64,000 bases of DNA from Albugo candida (Eukaryota > Oomycota > Peronosporomycetes > Albuginales). Below, piece by piece: positions 1 to 12,445 of this stretch. The DNA lies in assembly GCA_040437565.1 (NCBI GenBank), contig JBDOQK010000003.1:434001-498000 (forward strand). The letters run 5' to 3'. Made by a program: the position numbers and the translations under genes. How positions within the stretch are numbered: position 1 is the stretch's first letter; every line of letters starts with the position of its first letter. Below the pieces are notes generated by a model. The model worked only from the letters and a program-made list of their open reading frames with translations. It was not told the DNA's origin and did no database searches.

Positions 1-1040
1 GTAAAATCAACGTTTGTGGACATCGTTCACTCTGAGAAATATCATCGGAAAGGTGGCACTGCTCTTGTGACTGATATGTCAAGTGTGCTTGTCAGGGACA
101 TCATACACTTTGATCGCTCCAGTTTTTCTTTCAATATAAATGCGTACACCATCATTATCCGAATGCGATAACAGAACACTGTGACTAAAAAGAAGGCCAG
201 TGTGGTGAAAAATTGAAGAGTCAAAGAGCTAGTCTATGTAGCTTGCATAAAGTAAGGCTAAACGCCATTTCTAGTGGCAGCCAAGCTCCAACGTGTACAG
301 TGGCAAAAAACGCGTTCTGCCGATTATGGTTCTATAGCCATTTGTTGACGGCACCGAGCCCAAGGCCCGAATGAAAGATCTATTCTGACATACGCATGAT
401 AATATTTAGGCAACGCGCAACGTATAATTCCCCACCTCGAGAGTTGGTATACAGAGCATCACTATCATGTTGTTAAGATCTCATGCTGCATTGACACTAT
501 CGATCTGTCTAAGATTGCTATCACTCTAGATGATTCTTACCTCACAGAGTAATGGCAGCGGCCGCACAGCTAGGATCATGGACAGTTAGAGCATGCTTCT
601 TTCTACTGGGGATAATGAGGTAGAGTGTGAACTAAGAAGTTCGTATCATTACATAAGATTACGGGAGACACAGCAGATTAAGCATAAGCCGCTTGGACAT
701 GTAAGTCTTTTGCATAAGTCATATTCATCCTAAGGTGCATAGCTTCAAAGCTTCCCTGGCGCTTGCAATATTCCTAGCTTACAGTCGGTGATTGATAAGC
801 TTTGTGACACTTGCATGATACTTTGGTCTTATTGGCAAGTTGGTAATGATATTGCTAACATTTGCAGCCTTTATTTTCACCCGTGGCCTCGTCTTCTTCA
901 GAGGTGCGCTATTCCATCGGCACTCACTCAGCGCAATACATACACGCGCACGCTGACGATTTAGTGGCATTGGTCTTCGTTGACCACGCCTTTCTGATGA
1001 TAGCTTGAAATAGATTAGACACAATGTCGCATACTCGATT

Positions 1041-1156
1041 GAACACTTNNNNNNNNNNNNNNNNNNNNNNNNNNNNNNNNNNNNNNNNNNNNNNNNNNNN
1101 NNNNNNNNNNNNNNNNNNNNNNNNNNNNNNNNNNNNNNNNNNNNNNNNGAACACTT
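1041..1156. repeat. 100-N gap with 8-bp flanking overlap
   Basis: N run 1049-1148. The eight bases before it (1041-1048, gaacactt) recur immediately after it. If the overlap is collapsed, the sequence aligns without any length difference with unit B near 10755-10800, so the gap probably hides no sequence. Confidence 0.7.
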
Positions 1157-1638
1157 TGTACAAACCTTGGATTAATTGCTTTGTGTTGCTTCCTGTAGGA
1201 AGCTTTCTATAACGACAGTGAGGCACGAACGTGCTTTCCCATTTTACGATTTTACCGATCAACCTGCCGAAAATGCTATTACAGTTTGAAATGATCTTTT
1301 CCAACAATATCGGCTGCTTCTGAACTCGGTCTTTGTCTCCAATCGACAAAGCGATGCCGTAACCCATGTTTTTCGACTGCGGGACGTAGATTACTTTTGC
1401 AAAGCAATTAAAAAGTATGCGCAAGCAGAGCAAACATTCAAGGATAGCATAGCTATTGTACAGACAGCAAGAATATGTCGAATACTTATACTTCAACAAT
1501 GATCATGGAGACACGTGCTCGATATAGGTAGACAAAATTGATGAAACACTCATTCAAGCGCAAATTGTAGCGCAAAAGAGTTGATTCTATTGAGCAGATT
1601 ATGTGGTCTGACTTAATCATCTTGATGCATACTTCCAT

Positions 1639-2346
1639 TTATGAATTCGTTGGATGATTAGTGCTAGATTCACCAGGTTCGCCCAAAATTCCACACGCTC
1701 GGTCGATCACATACACCACCGATATTACACATAGGGTAAAATAGTGCCAAGCAATCGAGATGACACAGGTGTCACGGAGAACTTTGCCGGCTAGATTCGA
1801 TAATTGCTTGCCCATGTTGGCATGACTATCAGTCTCGCAGTAAAGCACTCTATATATCAAGTCCATCACTGCCACACCAATAATGAGACTATTTCTTGGC
1901 AACAAAATTTTGCGCGCAACTTTTAAAACGGACATAGCCTGAATCAAAACCTTTTCGGCACTCTCACGAACTGTAAGACAGAAGGGACTTGCCGACCGGA
2001 GATCAGTATTTTGATCGCATGCAGATATAACGCTTATCGCATCGTCCGTTTCCGAGGTTACTTGGATCATTTCCGTTTCCCGCTGGATATTTTCCGCTGT
2101 TCTCTTAACCAGTGAACGGCTTTGTGCCCTTCGTCCACCTTTATGTTCCATGTACTGGTTAGCCAAGCTCAAGCCGAAATTGTGGAATATAATGCGAAGG
2201 CTTATGCAGCTTTCTTGCAAGCTTTCATCCGCGCATGTCTTTTTTACCCCAGTAAGAATTGAATCGAGTTCAGGACTCCCAACATGCTTAGTAGGCGACA
2301 CGTTTAAAAGAACAAGGCTGAGTAGCGAGGCTAGTATTCGAAGCAT
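1639..2346 (-). CDS. Secreted or membrane protein, rapidly diverging family (unit A member)
   Basis: I start at the ATG at 2346, giving 235 residues, because the N-terminus is then a typical signal peptide (MLRILASLLSLVLL) and matches the paralogue at 11915; the open frame extends further upstream but without a signal. Residues 1-50 align with the paralogue (PELDS, KK.C.D.SL...C). The rest shares little except RSLV at 77-80. Hydrophobic stretches lie near residues 130-165 and 200-218. I recognise no known domain. The coding part is far less conserved between the two units than the non-coding DNA around it, as expected for a host-interaction protein. Function unknown. Confidence 0.6.
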   Translation of the reverse strand: MLRILASLLSLVLLNVSPTKHVGSPELDSILTGVKKTCADESLQESCISLRIIFHNFGLSLANQYMEHKGGRRAQSRSLVKRTAENIQRETEMIQVTSETDDAISVISACDQNTDLRSASPFCLTVRESAEKVLIQAMSVLKVARKILLPRNSLIIGVAVMDLIYRVLYCETDSHANMGKQLSNLAGKVLRDTCVISIAWHYFTLCVISVVYVIDRACGILGEPGESSTNHPTNS

Positions 2347-5300
2347 TTGCGCACTAGATGGTGAATGTGCGAATGACCATTGAGCGCTGTGGTCGACCAA
2401 GAATTTCGAACTGGACGCATCTAACGTTTGACATTCTATATCGAATATTCCATTATTTGAAAATTTCATTGAAACTTAGACATGTTAAAGTACGCTTTTG
2501 GATACACATGGTCAATGGAAACTCGTTTCTTGCAATATATCCTCAACTATCAGCCTTGAGAAATTGGAGTTCTACATCATAATTGCCGTTAGAGGTCTGA
2601 TCTATTTCCGCAAACACGCACACAAGACGTCATGAAAGGTTATTGATCACGATGCACCGCTGTCATTGAGCAAGTATCCTATACTTATGCTTGTTTTGTT
2701 TATGAGTTGGAAAGAAACATGAGCAACGAGAATACGGAATGCGTATAGTAGTATTCCTTGCAGTCTTCCTTTTTTGTGAAACACTTTCATGGAATTGCCC
2801 TCTCCGACACAAGACCACTACTACAGCTCGGTTTCCGCGGTTTTCAACCCTGATCCAGCCTTGCTTGTGATCGAAACATTCGACCAGTCACGTCTTCAGA
2901 TACGACCTGGTGACTAAATGAATCCTTATGTACTCTCGATCAAGCTTTGGTAGCTGGGGGATATAGGTTATGGGTACCTCATAACCCATACGCGACCTTG
3001 TACCGCTCCATGCATAGCTTTGGGGAGCAACTGTCTGTTCAAACTGGATAGCAACAGCAAACAGACCCTCCATGCTATTTTCGACTTTCTCCATAGGCAT
3101 CCTCCCCGCAGCCTGTCGCTGCATGTTCATAACTTCGTCGCTATCAGGGTTTTAGACCAAGTGCTACAATTTCGCGAAATGTAGTTCTGATAAGCGTATT
3201 GATTGCTGCCGCCTCATTTGATTGATGCTGCTATCGCGCGCCGCCCTGAGAATCTCACATGCCTTTGACGTACAAAATGTTGCCATTCCGTGTACCATTA
3301 AATAAGGAGGAGATGTAGGCAAGATGTTTGTGATATTCCACTCAAAATCAATTCTTGAATTCTACAGTTTGAATGTAAGACGGAGCGTATATTAGGCCCT
3401 TGCAAGATGGGTCAGCATCGGGTGCATTATGCGAGCCTTGTATACCGTTCAAAATTGAAATAAAGCGCTATATTGAGGGACACGTTTTATAATTGGTCTT
3501 TCGACTTTGTGTACAGACTGCTGAAAATCAGTTTACAGAAGAATTCCATATTAAAGAAGCAATTCATTCTGCATTCTGGATAAACTACCATCCTCAATGA
3601 GCAAAGAAAGGCATACAAGGAGAGAGAGGTGCTAGGTTCGCTTATGATCTTCTCGTATTTAAGTTGTAGCTGCTATTGCTCTAGCTACAATCGGTGAGTA
3701 TACCAGGAACTCGTTACGATGAATCAAGCCATCCCTCACCAACATGGAGAGATTTTATTGCTATTTGGATCACCCACCTTCCGTGAAAACGAATGCCTTG
3801 TCGATTTTAATATGTCTATAATGCGGTACGTAAAGAAGCAGCGATACGATACAGTTTTTGTATGAAATAAATCCCATGAGATTGTTTTCCACTTGTCAAC
3901 TCCTGTATTGTCCTTCAAATTATCAAATCGTATCTTCACGATTTTATAATATTCCTTTATTTGAGCAGACTTTTAGCTGTGGTATTACATATTGAAAACA
4001 CTATGATGTGCAGGCGAGCTTCAATAAAATAAAGATGTTGGCGAACTGGAGTATGAATAGAAGTGAGTTTGTGGGTTATTGACCCCCTTTTTCTCTTTGG
4101 ATAAATGCAAATATCGTCTCCAACCCTGCTCAAAAGAGACCGTAATGATGAATAGATACCAAAACTGCAAGCTGCGTCATCCCTGTGTTTTTCCCAAGAG
4201 TTGCCAGCCCAGCTGACCATCATTCATACCGTAAGACATGTTTTGACAACCAACTCACCTTAGATATCATCAATTTGAATGGAGAAGTAGACAGACTCGA
4301 AGTTGTAAGCTATGCTCTTTCTTTTTGTCAGTGTAGATAGAAGGTGCCTTTCGGCAGTATAAACACACTAATGATCGCTTCTGACATAGCCATGGTCGTC
4401 GATTTTGCTCTGTTTCCTTGACTTCAGTTGCAGTACGATCCTGAGTATAATGACAAGCAACAACTTCTGATAGACTCTTGCGTCGTCATTACCCAACCAC
4501 TTCAAAAGCCATTAACCGTCGGATGCTGCTTCATAACATGCGGCCAAACTCTCCCTACTTCAATCCTCTTCGCCATTTGTAGCACTCATAGATGTCTCAG
4601 CTCCCTCGAAGTTTTGAAATGCATCCGTGCATTGATGGTGTAAGATTACTTATCTGTCATCCCGATTCAAATACATGTATAATCTTTAGAGAGAGTCAAT
4701 CTCAAATCCACGCAAACCTTGATTTCTGACCATATCGTCCGTTTCCAGGTGTTTTTGCACGCGTTTCACGAACTTAGCCTTAGGTTCCCGCTTGCGCAAA
4801 ACAAGCAGTGCACCACTTGCAAAATGGAGTAGTTGAGTACTTGTGCCTTTCATATTGCTCTCCATTATTGTTCCATAATCCATAACACAGTCTCGCTACG
4901 AAGTCTCAAGTTCAGTTGCGTTATGTGCTTCTGACTCTGGCAAGATATCGCCTCGCAGATGATACTGGGTGTATGGGTGGAGCGTCGCGTTTCCACAACC
5001 TTTGCGTGAGTAACGATTTGATGACAGACGAGTGCATCTTTCACCGACTGAACCCAAATAGAGCATCTCGCACAATCTCATCTGATTCCAAGTACCTCGT
5101 AGTTATCAATCTTTCATTCACTTGGATGGATAGGCCAACAAAGACTAACATTGTCAAATCAAACAGATTCTAGACAAGTCCACTATAGGGAGCTGCTGAA
5201 CTTGGAACAACTCGAATATCGTTCTCGGCCACGTCACAAAGGCTACCGTGTGCATCAGCACTTGGATGCACACGTTCATTAGGGTAAGCTAGTACATTTG

Positions 5301-7177
5301 TGCTTCCTGGGATACAATATAGATCGGCTCGATATGCACTTGGCTAGTTCCTGTACCATGCACATATAGCGATCAATCTCAGAGAGTCTCGATATTCGAT
5401 ATTGAAAGCACACCGTTCGACCAATGTGTGGACGTACGTTGGCGTCGCCATTACTCCAAGTAATCGATCTTTTTGTTGGATTTTGAAATCATTGGCAAGC
5501 ATCAGTGGTCTCGCTTCCAATATAGTATGATACCCACTTGACAATCGACTGCTCCAACATCGGCTTGGTTGAACCTTCGTTTTGTGTCATCATCTTGCCG
5601 GAAAACTCGTCAACTGCATGAAAATGTCCTTAATCGTGACTGCAATGAGGTGAAACAATGTATTTGACTGGTACGAAAGACCTGAGTTGCATCAGTCGGC
5701 AATTTCGACATCAACCTTGTTGATTGAAAAAGGGTCAGCCATCAAAACGGGGTACTTCAAAGCAATATTGAATGTCTTTTTACTTGCAGTTGCAGGTTCC
5801 AAGGCAGTACTATTACTTGCTATAGCTTTGGGGACTTAGCACCGGGTCGTTTGTGCATTCAGAGCCTTCCAGCCTGTACTTTCTATCTTCACATATATTG
5901 CGACGGACTCCAATTTCTTCCACACAAAGCGTCTGAAGTGTTTTCTCAAACAAACAAGAATCGCTCAGTACATTTGCGTCCCTTTTACGTATTCCTATCG
6001 CATCAAGTGATGGAAAAATCTTCAGATCCGCTGCTACGATCGTTTCGCTATGTTTCCAATATTATGGATGCAATTGACTTTACTCAATATCGTGGACAAC
6101 TTGGTAGCAGTAATGCTGCTGCTGTAATGACACTGCAGCGGTTGTGTATGCACAATCACATCTGACCTTCCAACATGACTTTGGGACTAAATAGCCTACA
6201 TTTCTATCAGTCGTGTCTCTGGAGTCCGCTTTGGCTACACGACCGCATGCAATCGATAAGATAGGCATTTAATTTGATCCCGCCGATAGAACGAGAAACG
6301 TTTCCCTAGGAAATTTTGACCGACTGCTGCAGTTTATCTTCTACTTCTTTCAGAAAGTAAAGACTATTCGCATCTTTTTTTATCCAAATTTCCTGCTTGT
6401 GCTTCCTCGTAAGCTGATAAGCAGACGGCTTTGAGAGACATTCTGGAATGTTTCAAAGAAAGCGGTTCTAAAAAAAAAGTCGGCAAGAATGAACGGTCTA
6501 ATCATTGTCCATTGCGATTTTTTGTTCGTGTTTTGCTTCATTTGAAGAATCATGTCGTCCGAACAAGAGCATTTGTATGTGTTAACACACTATCTTAGAT
6601 GTCATCACATTCCTAGGTAGCTTCGTCGGAATTGAATATAATATTACTTCAATCGTTAGACGACATGATCTTAAAGGAAGTAACAAAAACGAATTGGCAT
6701 ATTCTGACAGAATTGGACGCATTGCACGAAGCATATAAACTCACCTTATCGACGGGCAGATCCAAGACAAGCATCTGGATGGAAGGACAATTAACGGCAT
6801 ACAGGTCTATACTGAGAATCTGATGCGATCGTTGTCCCAACTTCTTCAAGCACAGATGTGTTGGGCATTGCGGTACTGGAGCACAATAAAAGACGCAACA
6901 CAACGTGAGATGGTCTATCTATTTCAACAGACGGAATCGGAAAACACATCTCTGACTTGTTGTCAGTATGAGTCACATATGAGACGGCTGGACTGAAGAA
7001 TCCAGTCAATACGACATTATCTTTTAATCCACTACCAAATTCTAATCGATACTGCTCTCGTAGCATTGCCAGGCATATATAAGGGAGACCTACGTCACGC
7101 TCAATTATTGGTTTTATCCACCCAATGAAGCAACATGGGCGTCAGTTCAAGCTCTACAGATTTTCTCAAATGTGAGC
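2347..7177. other. Gene-poor part of unit A
   Basis: No intact gene was found. Short minus-strand frames at 2888-3130, 4686-4883 and 5344-5544 have counterparts in unit B at 12446-12950, 14520-14640 and 15147-15377 and look like relics of coding DNA. At 6633-6640 the octamer TGAATATA is the unoccupied version of the target site that carries an inserted element in unit B. Plus-strand frames at 6632-6823 also have a counterpart in unit B. Confidence 0.5.
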
Positions 7178-10100
7178 ACTTGCTGACATTCCAATAAAGA
7201 TTGCAGTAGTGGGAAAGAATAGCTCTTCTCGGTGAATAGAAGCATGGTTGCAGAAGATTTTTAGGAGTTCAGAGAACTGGTTAAGTCAGGTCAGGAATGA
7301 TCAAGGCCATGTCGTAGCACTGAACGAAAAGCTTCGCGCGGGATCATCTAATATCCCTACTACTATTCCCGCTATAACCGGTAACGAAAACCCTGCGATA
7401 GAATTTTCTCTGCCTCAAGAGTCGCAGCAGTCGCACAAAAATTGTGAGAAAGATGCTCTTGCTAAATTATCAAAAACTTACACGGAACAATGTGTCACTA
7501 ATACAAAAAGACACCAGTTGTACGAGAGGATACATGATGGACTAGCGTTGGCTGGAAAACGATTTGGTCTAGCCCATCCAGATTGTGAGTACAGTCTTCA
7601 CATCTCACATCATAATCGTTTAGTAGCATAAAAACGCCTTAAGTAAGAATATGTACACCCGATGGTGCCTACAAAAGCGTGTTGCAGGATCCCAATCAAT
7701 TCAAAAGCCAGGAAAATCAAAGGAGTTTGCAGAGAGCATGAGTTTGGTTTGAAAGATTCAATAACTCTACTACGAGGTCTTCCAGGTATGTCCCTTCTAT
7801 TGCAGCACTTTCCAACACTGGTGGAATTCATCGATGTCGTAATGATGAATCATGTATCCACGACACTTTTCCCTATTATGATGACTATCCAACGTTGCAA
7901 CTGCGGTAGCAAAGTAGCAAGCTTCTTACATCAACTTAGATTAGGAAAGATTGTCAAGAATGAATTGCCCTTCTTTTTGCAATGTTGCAATCTAATGACT
8001 ACGCAGGAACCTATCAGAGAGCTGTCAAGTGAGTGCTATCACGTTAGCTGCAATACCCATAGGGGCGTAGATATAAAGCAAAATGCACGCTTTGGAAAAA
8101 CACGGAAAACTCACGTTTGAGGACATTTCTGACTCTAAGAAATATCATCGGAAAAGGTGGCACTGCTCTTGTGACTGATGCGTCAGGTGTGCGTGTCAAG
8201 GACATCATGCACTTTGATCCATCAACTTTTTTTTGCAATATAGATCGTTCACCATCGTCATCCGAACGCGATAACAGAACACTCTGTGGCTAAAAAAAGA
8301 ATGCCAGTGTGTTAAAAACTTGACAAGTCAAAGAGCTAGTCTATCTAGCTTGCGTAACGTATGGCTGAGAACCTTTTCTAGCGGCAAGTAACCTTCAACG
8401 TGTGCAGCGGCAAAATTCGCGCTCTACCGATTATGGTCCTCCAGCCATTTGTTAGCGGCGCTGCCATAGTTTCAGTCCAGTGAATCGAACGTTTGAACCC
8501 TAATGAAATATCTCGTGTGACATACACATGCTAATATGAGGGCAACACGCAACGTATAATGCCAAACCTCCAAGAATCAGGATACAGAGCCTCATTACCA
8601 TGTATTAAGATCTCATGCTGCTTGAACAGCATCAATCTNNNNNNNNNNNNNNNNNNNNNNNNNNNNNNNNNNNNNNNNNNNNNNNNNNNNNNNNNNNNNN
8701 NNNNNNNNNNNNNNNNNNNNNNNNNNNNNNNNNNNNNNACTTGCTGACATTCCAATAAAGATTGCAGTAGTGGGAAAGAATAGCTCTTCTCGGTGAATAG
8801 AAGCATGGTTGCAGAAGATTTTTAGGAGTTCAGAGAACTGGTTAAGTCAGGTCAGGAATGATCAAGGCCATGTCGTAGCACTGAACGAAAAGCTTCGCGC
8901 GGGATCATCTAATATCCCTACTACTATTCCCGCTATAACCGGTAACGAAAACCCTGCGATAGAATTTTCTCTGCCTCAAGAGTCGCAGCAGTCGCACAAA
9001 AATTGTGAGAAAGATGCTCTTGCTAAATTATCAAAAACTTACACGGAACAATGTGTCACTAATACAAAAAGACACCAGTTGTACGAGAGGATACATGATG
9101 GACTAGCGTTGGCTGGAAAACGATTTGGTCTAGCCCATCCAGATTGTGAGTACAGTCTTCACATCTCACATCATAATCGTTTAGTAGCATAAAAACGCCT
9201 TAAGTAAGAATATGTACACCCGATGGTGCCTACAAAAGCGTGTTGCAGGATCCCAATCAATTCAAAAGCCAGGAAAATCAAAGGAGTTTGCAGAGAGCAT
9301 GAGTTTGGTTTGAAAGATTCAATAACTCTACTACGAGGTCTTCCAGGTATGTCCCTTCTATTGCAGCACTTTCCAACACTGGTGGAATTCATCGATGTCG
9401 TAATGATGAATCATGTATCCACGACACTTTTCCCTATTATGATGACTATCCAACGTTGCAACTGCGGTAGCAAAGTAGCAAGCTTCTTACATCAACTTAG
9501 ATTAGGAAAGATTGTCAAGAATGAATTGCCCTTCTTTTTGCAATGTTGCAATCTAATGACTACGCAGGAACCTATCAGAGAGCTGTCAAGTGAGTGCTAT
9601 CACGTTAGCTGCAATACCCATAGGGGCGTAGATATAAAGCAAAATGCACGCTTTGGAAAAACACGGAAAACTCACGTTTGAGGACATTTCTGACTCTAAG
9701 AAATATCATCGGAAAAGGTGGCACTGCTCTTGTGACTGATGCGTCAGGTGTGCGTGTCAAGGACATCATGCACTTTGATCCATCAACTTTTTTTTGCAAT
9801 ATAGATCGTTCACCATCGTCATCCGAACGCGATAACAGAACACTCTGTGGCTAAAAAAAGAATGCCAGTGTGTTAAAAACTTGACAAGTCAAAGAGCTAG
9901 TCTATCTAGCTTGCGTAACGTATGGCTGAGAACCTTTTCTAGCGGCAAGTAACCTTCAACGTGTGCAGCGGCAAAATTCGCGCTCTACCGATTATGGTCC
10001 TCCAGCCATTTGTTAGCGGCGCTGCCATAGTTTCAGTCCAGTGAATCGAACGTTTGAACCCTAATGAAATATCTCGTGTGACATACACATGCTAATATGA

Positions 10101-10199
10101 GGGCAACACGCAACGTATAATGCCAAACCTCCAAGAATCAGGATACAGAGCCTCATTACCATGTATTAAGATCTCATGCTGCTTGAACAGCATCAATCT
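7178..10199. repeat. Assembly artefact: 1461-bp exact duplication around a 100-N gap
   Basis: Bases 7178-8638 equal bases 8739-10199 (offset 1561), with N at 8639-8738 between them. Both ends of the identity fall exactly at the gap edges, as expected when two overlapping contigs are placed side by side without merging. The real locus most likely has one copy. Everything seen twice here, including the degraded effector copy, should be counted once. Confidence 0.85.
7315..7830 (+). pseudogene. Degraded copy of the 18062 secreted protein gene (unit A)
   Basis: From about 7315 the DNA matches the coding sequence of the 18062-18955 gene closely (LRAGSSNI, GNENP.IEFSLPQESQQSHK, HPDCEYSL) until about 7825, after which similarity stops. 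The part encoding the signal peptide and mature N-terminus is missing, and the remaining frame is not continuous, so I treat it as a non-functional fossil. The apparent second copy at 8876-9391 is the same locus shown twice by the assembly. Confidence 0.75.
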
Positions 10200-11252
10200 A
10201 TCTAAGATTGCTATCGCTTTCACTGATTCTTACCTCACAGGGGGATGGTAGCGACCGCAAACGCTAGGGTCATGGACAATTAAAGCATACTTCATTCTTC
10301 TGGGGATAATGTGGTACATTGTGAACTAAGAAGTTCGTATCATTACATAAGCTCATAGCAGACACAGCGGATCGAGTGGAAGACGCTTGGACATATAAGT
10401 CTTCTGAAACACTCGATTTCATCATAAAGCGCATAGCTTCAAAGCTTCCTTGGCACTTGCAGAAATCCCCTAGCTTTTCATCGGTAATTGTAACATAACA
10501 GCTTGTGTTGATCAGCTTGGTGACACTTGCACGATACTTTGATCGTGTTGACAACTTGCGAAGGATATTGCAAACACTTGGAGCCTTCAATTTTGCTCAT
10601 GGCCACGCCTTCTTCAGAGGTGCGGTATTTCCATCGGCGATCACACCGCGCGGTGCATATACGCGCACGCTGGCACTTGGATTGCAGTGGTCTTCGTTGA
10701 CCACTCCTATATGATGATAGCTTGGAAATAGAGTAGACACACAGTCGCATAGTCGATTGATCACCTTGAAGAATCCTTCAAGTAATTGATCTGTGCTGCT
10801 TTCTGTAGGAAGCTATCTTTAACGACAATGACACACAAACTTGCTTTCCCAATTTAAGATTTTAGCAATCGACAAGCCAGAAATGCTTTTTCAGTTCAAA
10901 ATGATCGTCTTCAATACTATTATCGGCTGCTTGTGAACACGGATCGCTGTCTTTCAACGAAAATGTGATGCGTATAACATGGTTTCCAATTGCGGGATGT
11001 AGGGCACGTATATTACTCTTCAAATGTGATTTGAAAGCATTGCGAGCGAGCAGAGCAAACATAGTAGAATAGCATAGCTATACTTTAGGCAGCAATATCA
11101 TGTCGAATTCTGAGTATTTCTTAATGACCATGGATACCACGCGGGATAGAGGTAGAAGAAATCGCGAAAATCAAAGCGCATATTCAAAGTAGAAAAAGCT
11201 GATTTTATTTCGCATGTGGTCTTAACGAATGCAATATATGTATTCTTCTGGT
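10200..11252. other. Non-coding start of unit B
   Basis: No gene can be supported here. The sequence is the counterpart of 540-1640 in unit A. Short frames on both strands exist, but they are not conserved as proteins between the two units. Confidence 0.5.
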
Positions 11253-11915
11253 TCACCGTCGATCTGAAGATGGATGAATAGCGGAGGTGCCACTTCTTTC
11301 CGCTCGGTTTTTTCTGCATGAATATATACAATACCCAATAGAGTACCCGGGAATCACGACCACAACACTGTCGCGGATAGCAGCCCCGGCTTGTGCACTC
11401 CATCCGGGGTAAGAGAGCTCTATAGGAAACGCAGAGTTACGAATATACGATCTTATTACATAGTCCATGGCTGCAAAATTAAAAAGGGCACTAAGAGGCG
11501 CCACATATTTGCACACACGAGATAAAACGCCCCAAGTAGTAGCAAAACCGGCGGTTACAGCCTCATAAGCTGCCGAACAGAAGGCACCGATCGACTTGCC
11601 GGTGTCTCGGAAGCATTCACAGGTAATGCCTCCTGTTTCGTCCGCTACCGTGTCTCCCTGGGTAGTGTCATCAACCAGTGAACGGATATGTACCTTTCTT
11701 GGACCACTAGATTCGTGGTCTTTCCACAGCGCAACCAGCTTCTTGTCCAAATCCATTATTGTTTGTGTAAATGTCTTGCATTCTTTATCCAAGCTTTTAT
11801 CTGAGCATGCTTTCTTCATGCATTGAACCATTGAATCGAGTTCAGGTCTCATATCTTCTGGTAGCACCGGGTGGACGCAAACAAGGCTGACTAGTGACAC
11901 TAGTATTCGGAGCAT
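11253..11915 (-). CDS. Secreted or membrane protein, rapidly diverging family (unit B member)
   Basis: The ATG at 11915 is chosen because it opens a signal peptide (MLRILVSLVSLVCVHPVLPE) and agrees with the unit A paralogue. The product is 220 residues. RSLV sits at residues 78-81, as in the paralogue. Cysteines are frequent in the first half. Hydrophobic stretches occur in the middle and near the C-terminus (VVVVIPGYSIGYCIY), the last followed by a basic tail, which suggests a membrane anchor. I recognise no known domain. The open frame is intact in both units despite strong sequence change, which argues that the gene is under selection rather than drifting. Candidate host-interaction protein; function unknown. 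Confidence 0.6.
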   Translation of the reverse strand: MLRILVSLVSLVCVHPVLPEDMRPELDSMVQCMKKACSDKSLDKECKTFTQTIMDLDKKLVALWKDHESSGPRKVHIRSLVDDTTQGDTVADETGGITCECFRDTGKSIGAFCSAAYEAVTAGFATTWGVLSRVCKYVAPLSALFNFAAMDYVIRSYIRNSAFPIELSYPGWSAQAGAAIRDSVVVVIPGYSIGYCIYSCRKNRAERSGTSAIHPSSDRR

Positions 11916-12445
11916 GTGGGCATTTGATGGTAAATGTTTGAATGACCAGGGACCAGTAAAGCTGACCAAAAATAGAATTGGACGCATCCCACGTTTCACA
12001 TCTTCTATCAAATATTCCATTTTCCGTAAAATTTGAATGAAACGAAGGCATACTAAATTACGCTTTTGCGCGCGCATGGATCAATGGAAATTCGTTTATT
12101 GCAATGATTCCTCAACTATCAAGCTTCAAAAATTAGAGTTCTGCATAAGAAATGTCGTCAGAAGTCTGAGCAATACCCGCAGACACGCACACAAGACGTC
12201 ATGAAAGGTGTCTGATCACGGTGCAACGCTGCCATTGGACACATATCCGATACTTCAGTTTTTTTTTTGGTTATGACTTGATAAAAACCATCAAAACGAG
12301 AATATGGAATGCGTATAGTAGTATTCCTTGCTGTCTTTCCCTTTTTTGCGCTCACCTACACCAGACCATTACTACAGCTACGGATTTCAACCCTGGTCCA
12401 GTCTTGCTTGTGATCGAAACTTTCAGCCAGTCACGTCTTCAGATA

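Larger units (their letters stand above)
1..8105. repeat. Tandem ~8.1 kb accessory unit A (left end outside window)
   Basis: Base 1 onward aligns with bases from about 9665 onward, and the similarity continues co-linearly (for example near 780 vs 10440, 2480 vs 12055, 3770 vs 13315, 4430 vs 14240, 5400 vs 15190, 6640 vs 17010). After removing the false duplication around the 8639 gap, the repeat period is about 8.1 kb. By eye the non-coding identity is roughly 80-90 percent. Position 1 matches DNA lying just after the degraded effector copy, so another unit probably lies to the left. Content: one minus-strand secreted protein gene (1639-2346), decayed coding stretches, and a degraded copy of the 18062 gene at the right end. 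Apart from these I see no intact gene. Confidence 0.85.

Noticed and set aside
8739-10199. Recent perfect tandem duplication of an effector pseudogene segment
   Set aside because: The identity is complete over 1461 bp and ends exactly at the 100-N gap, as at all other gaps in the window; it is an assembly overlap.
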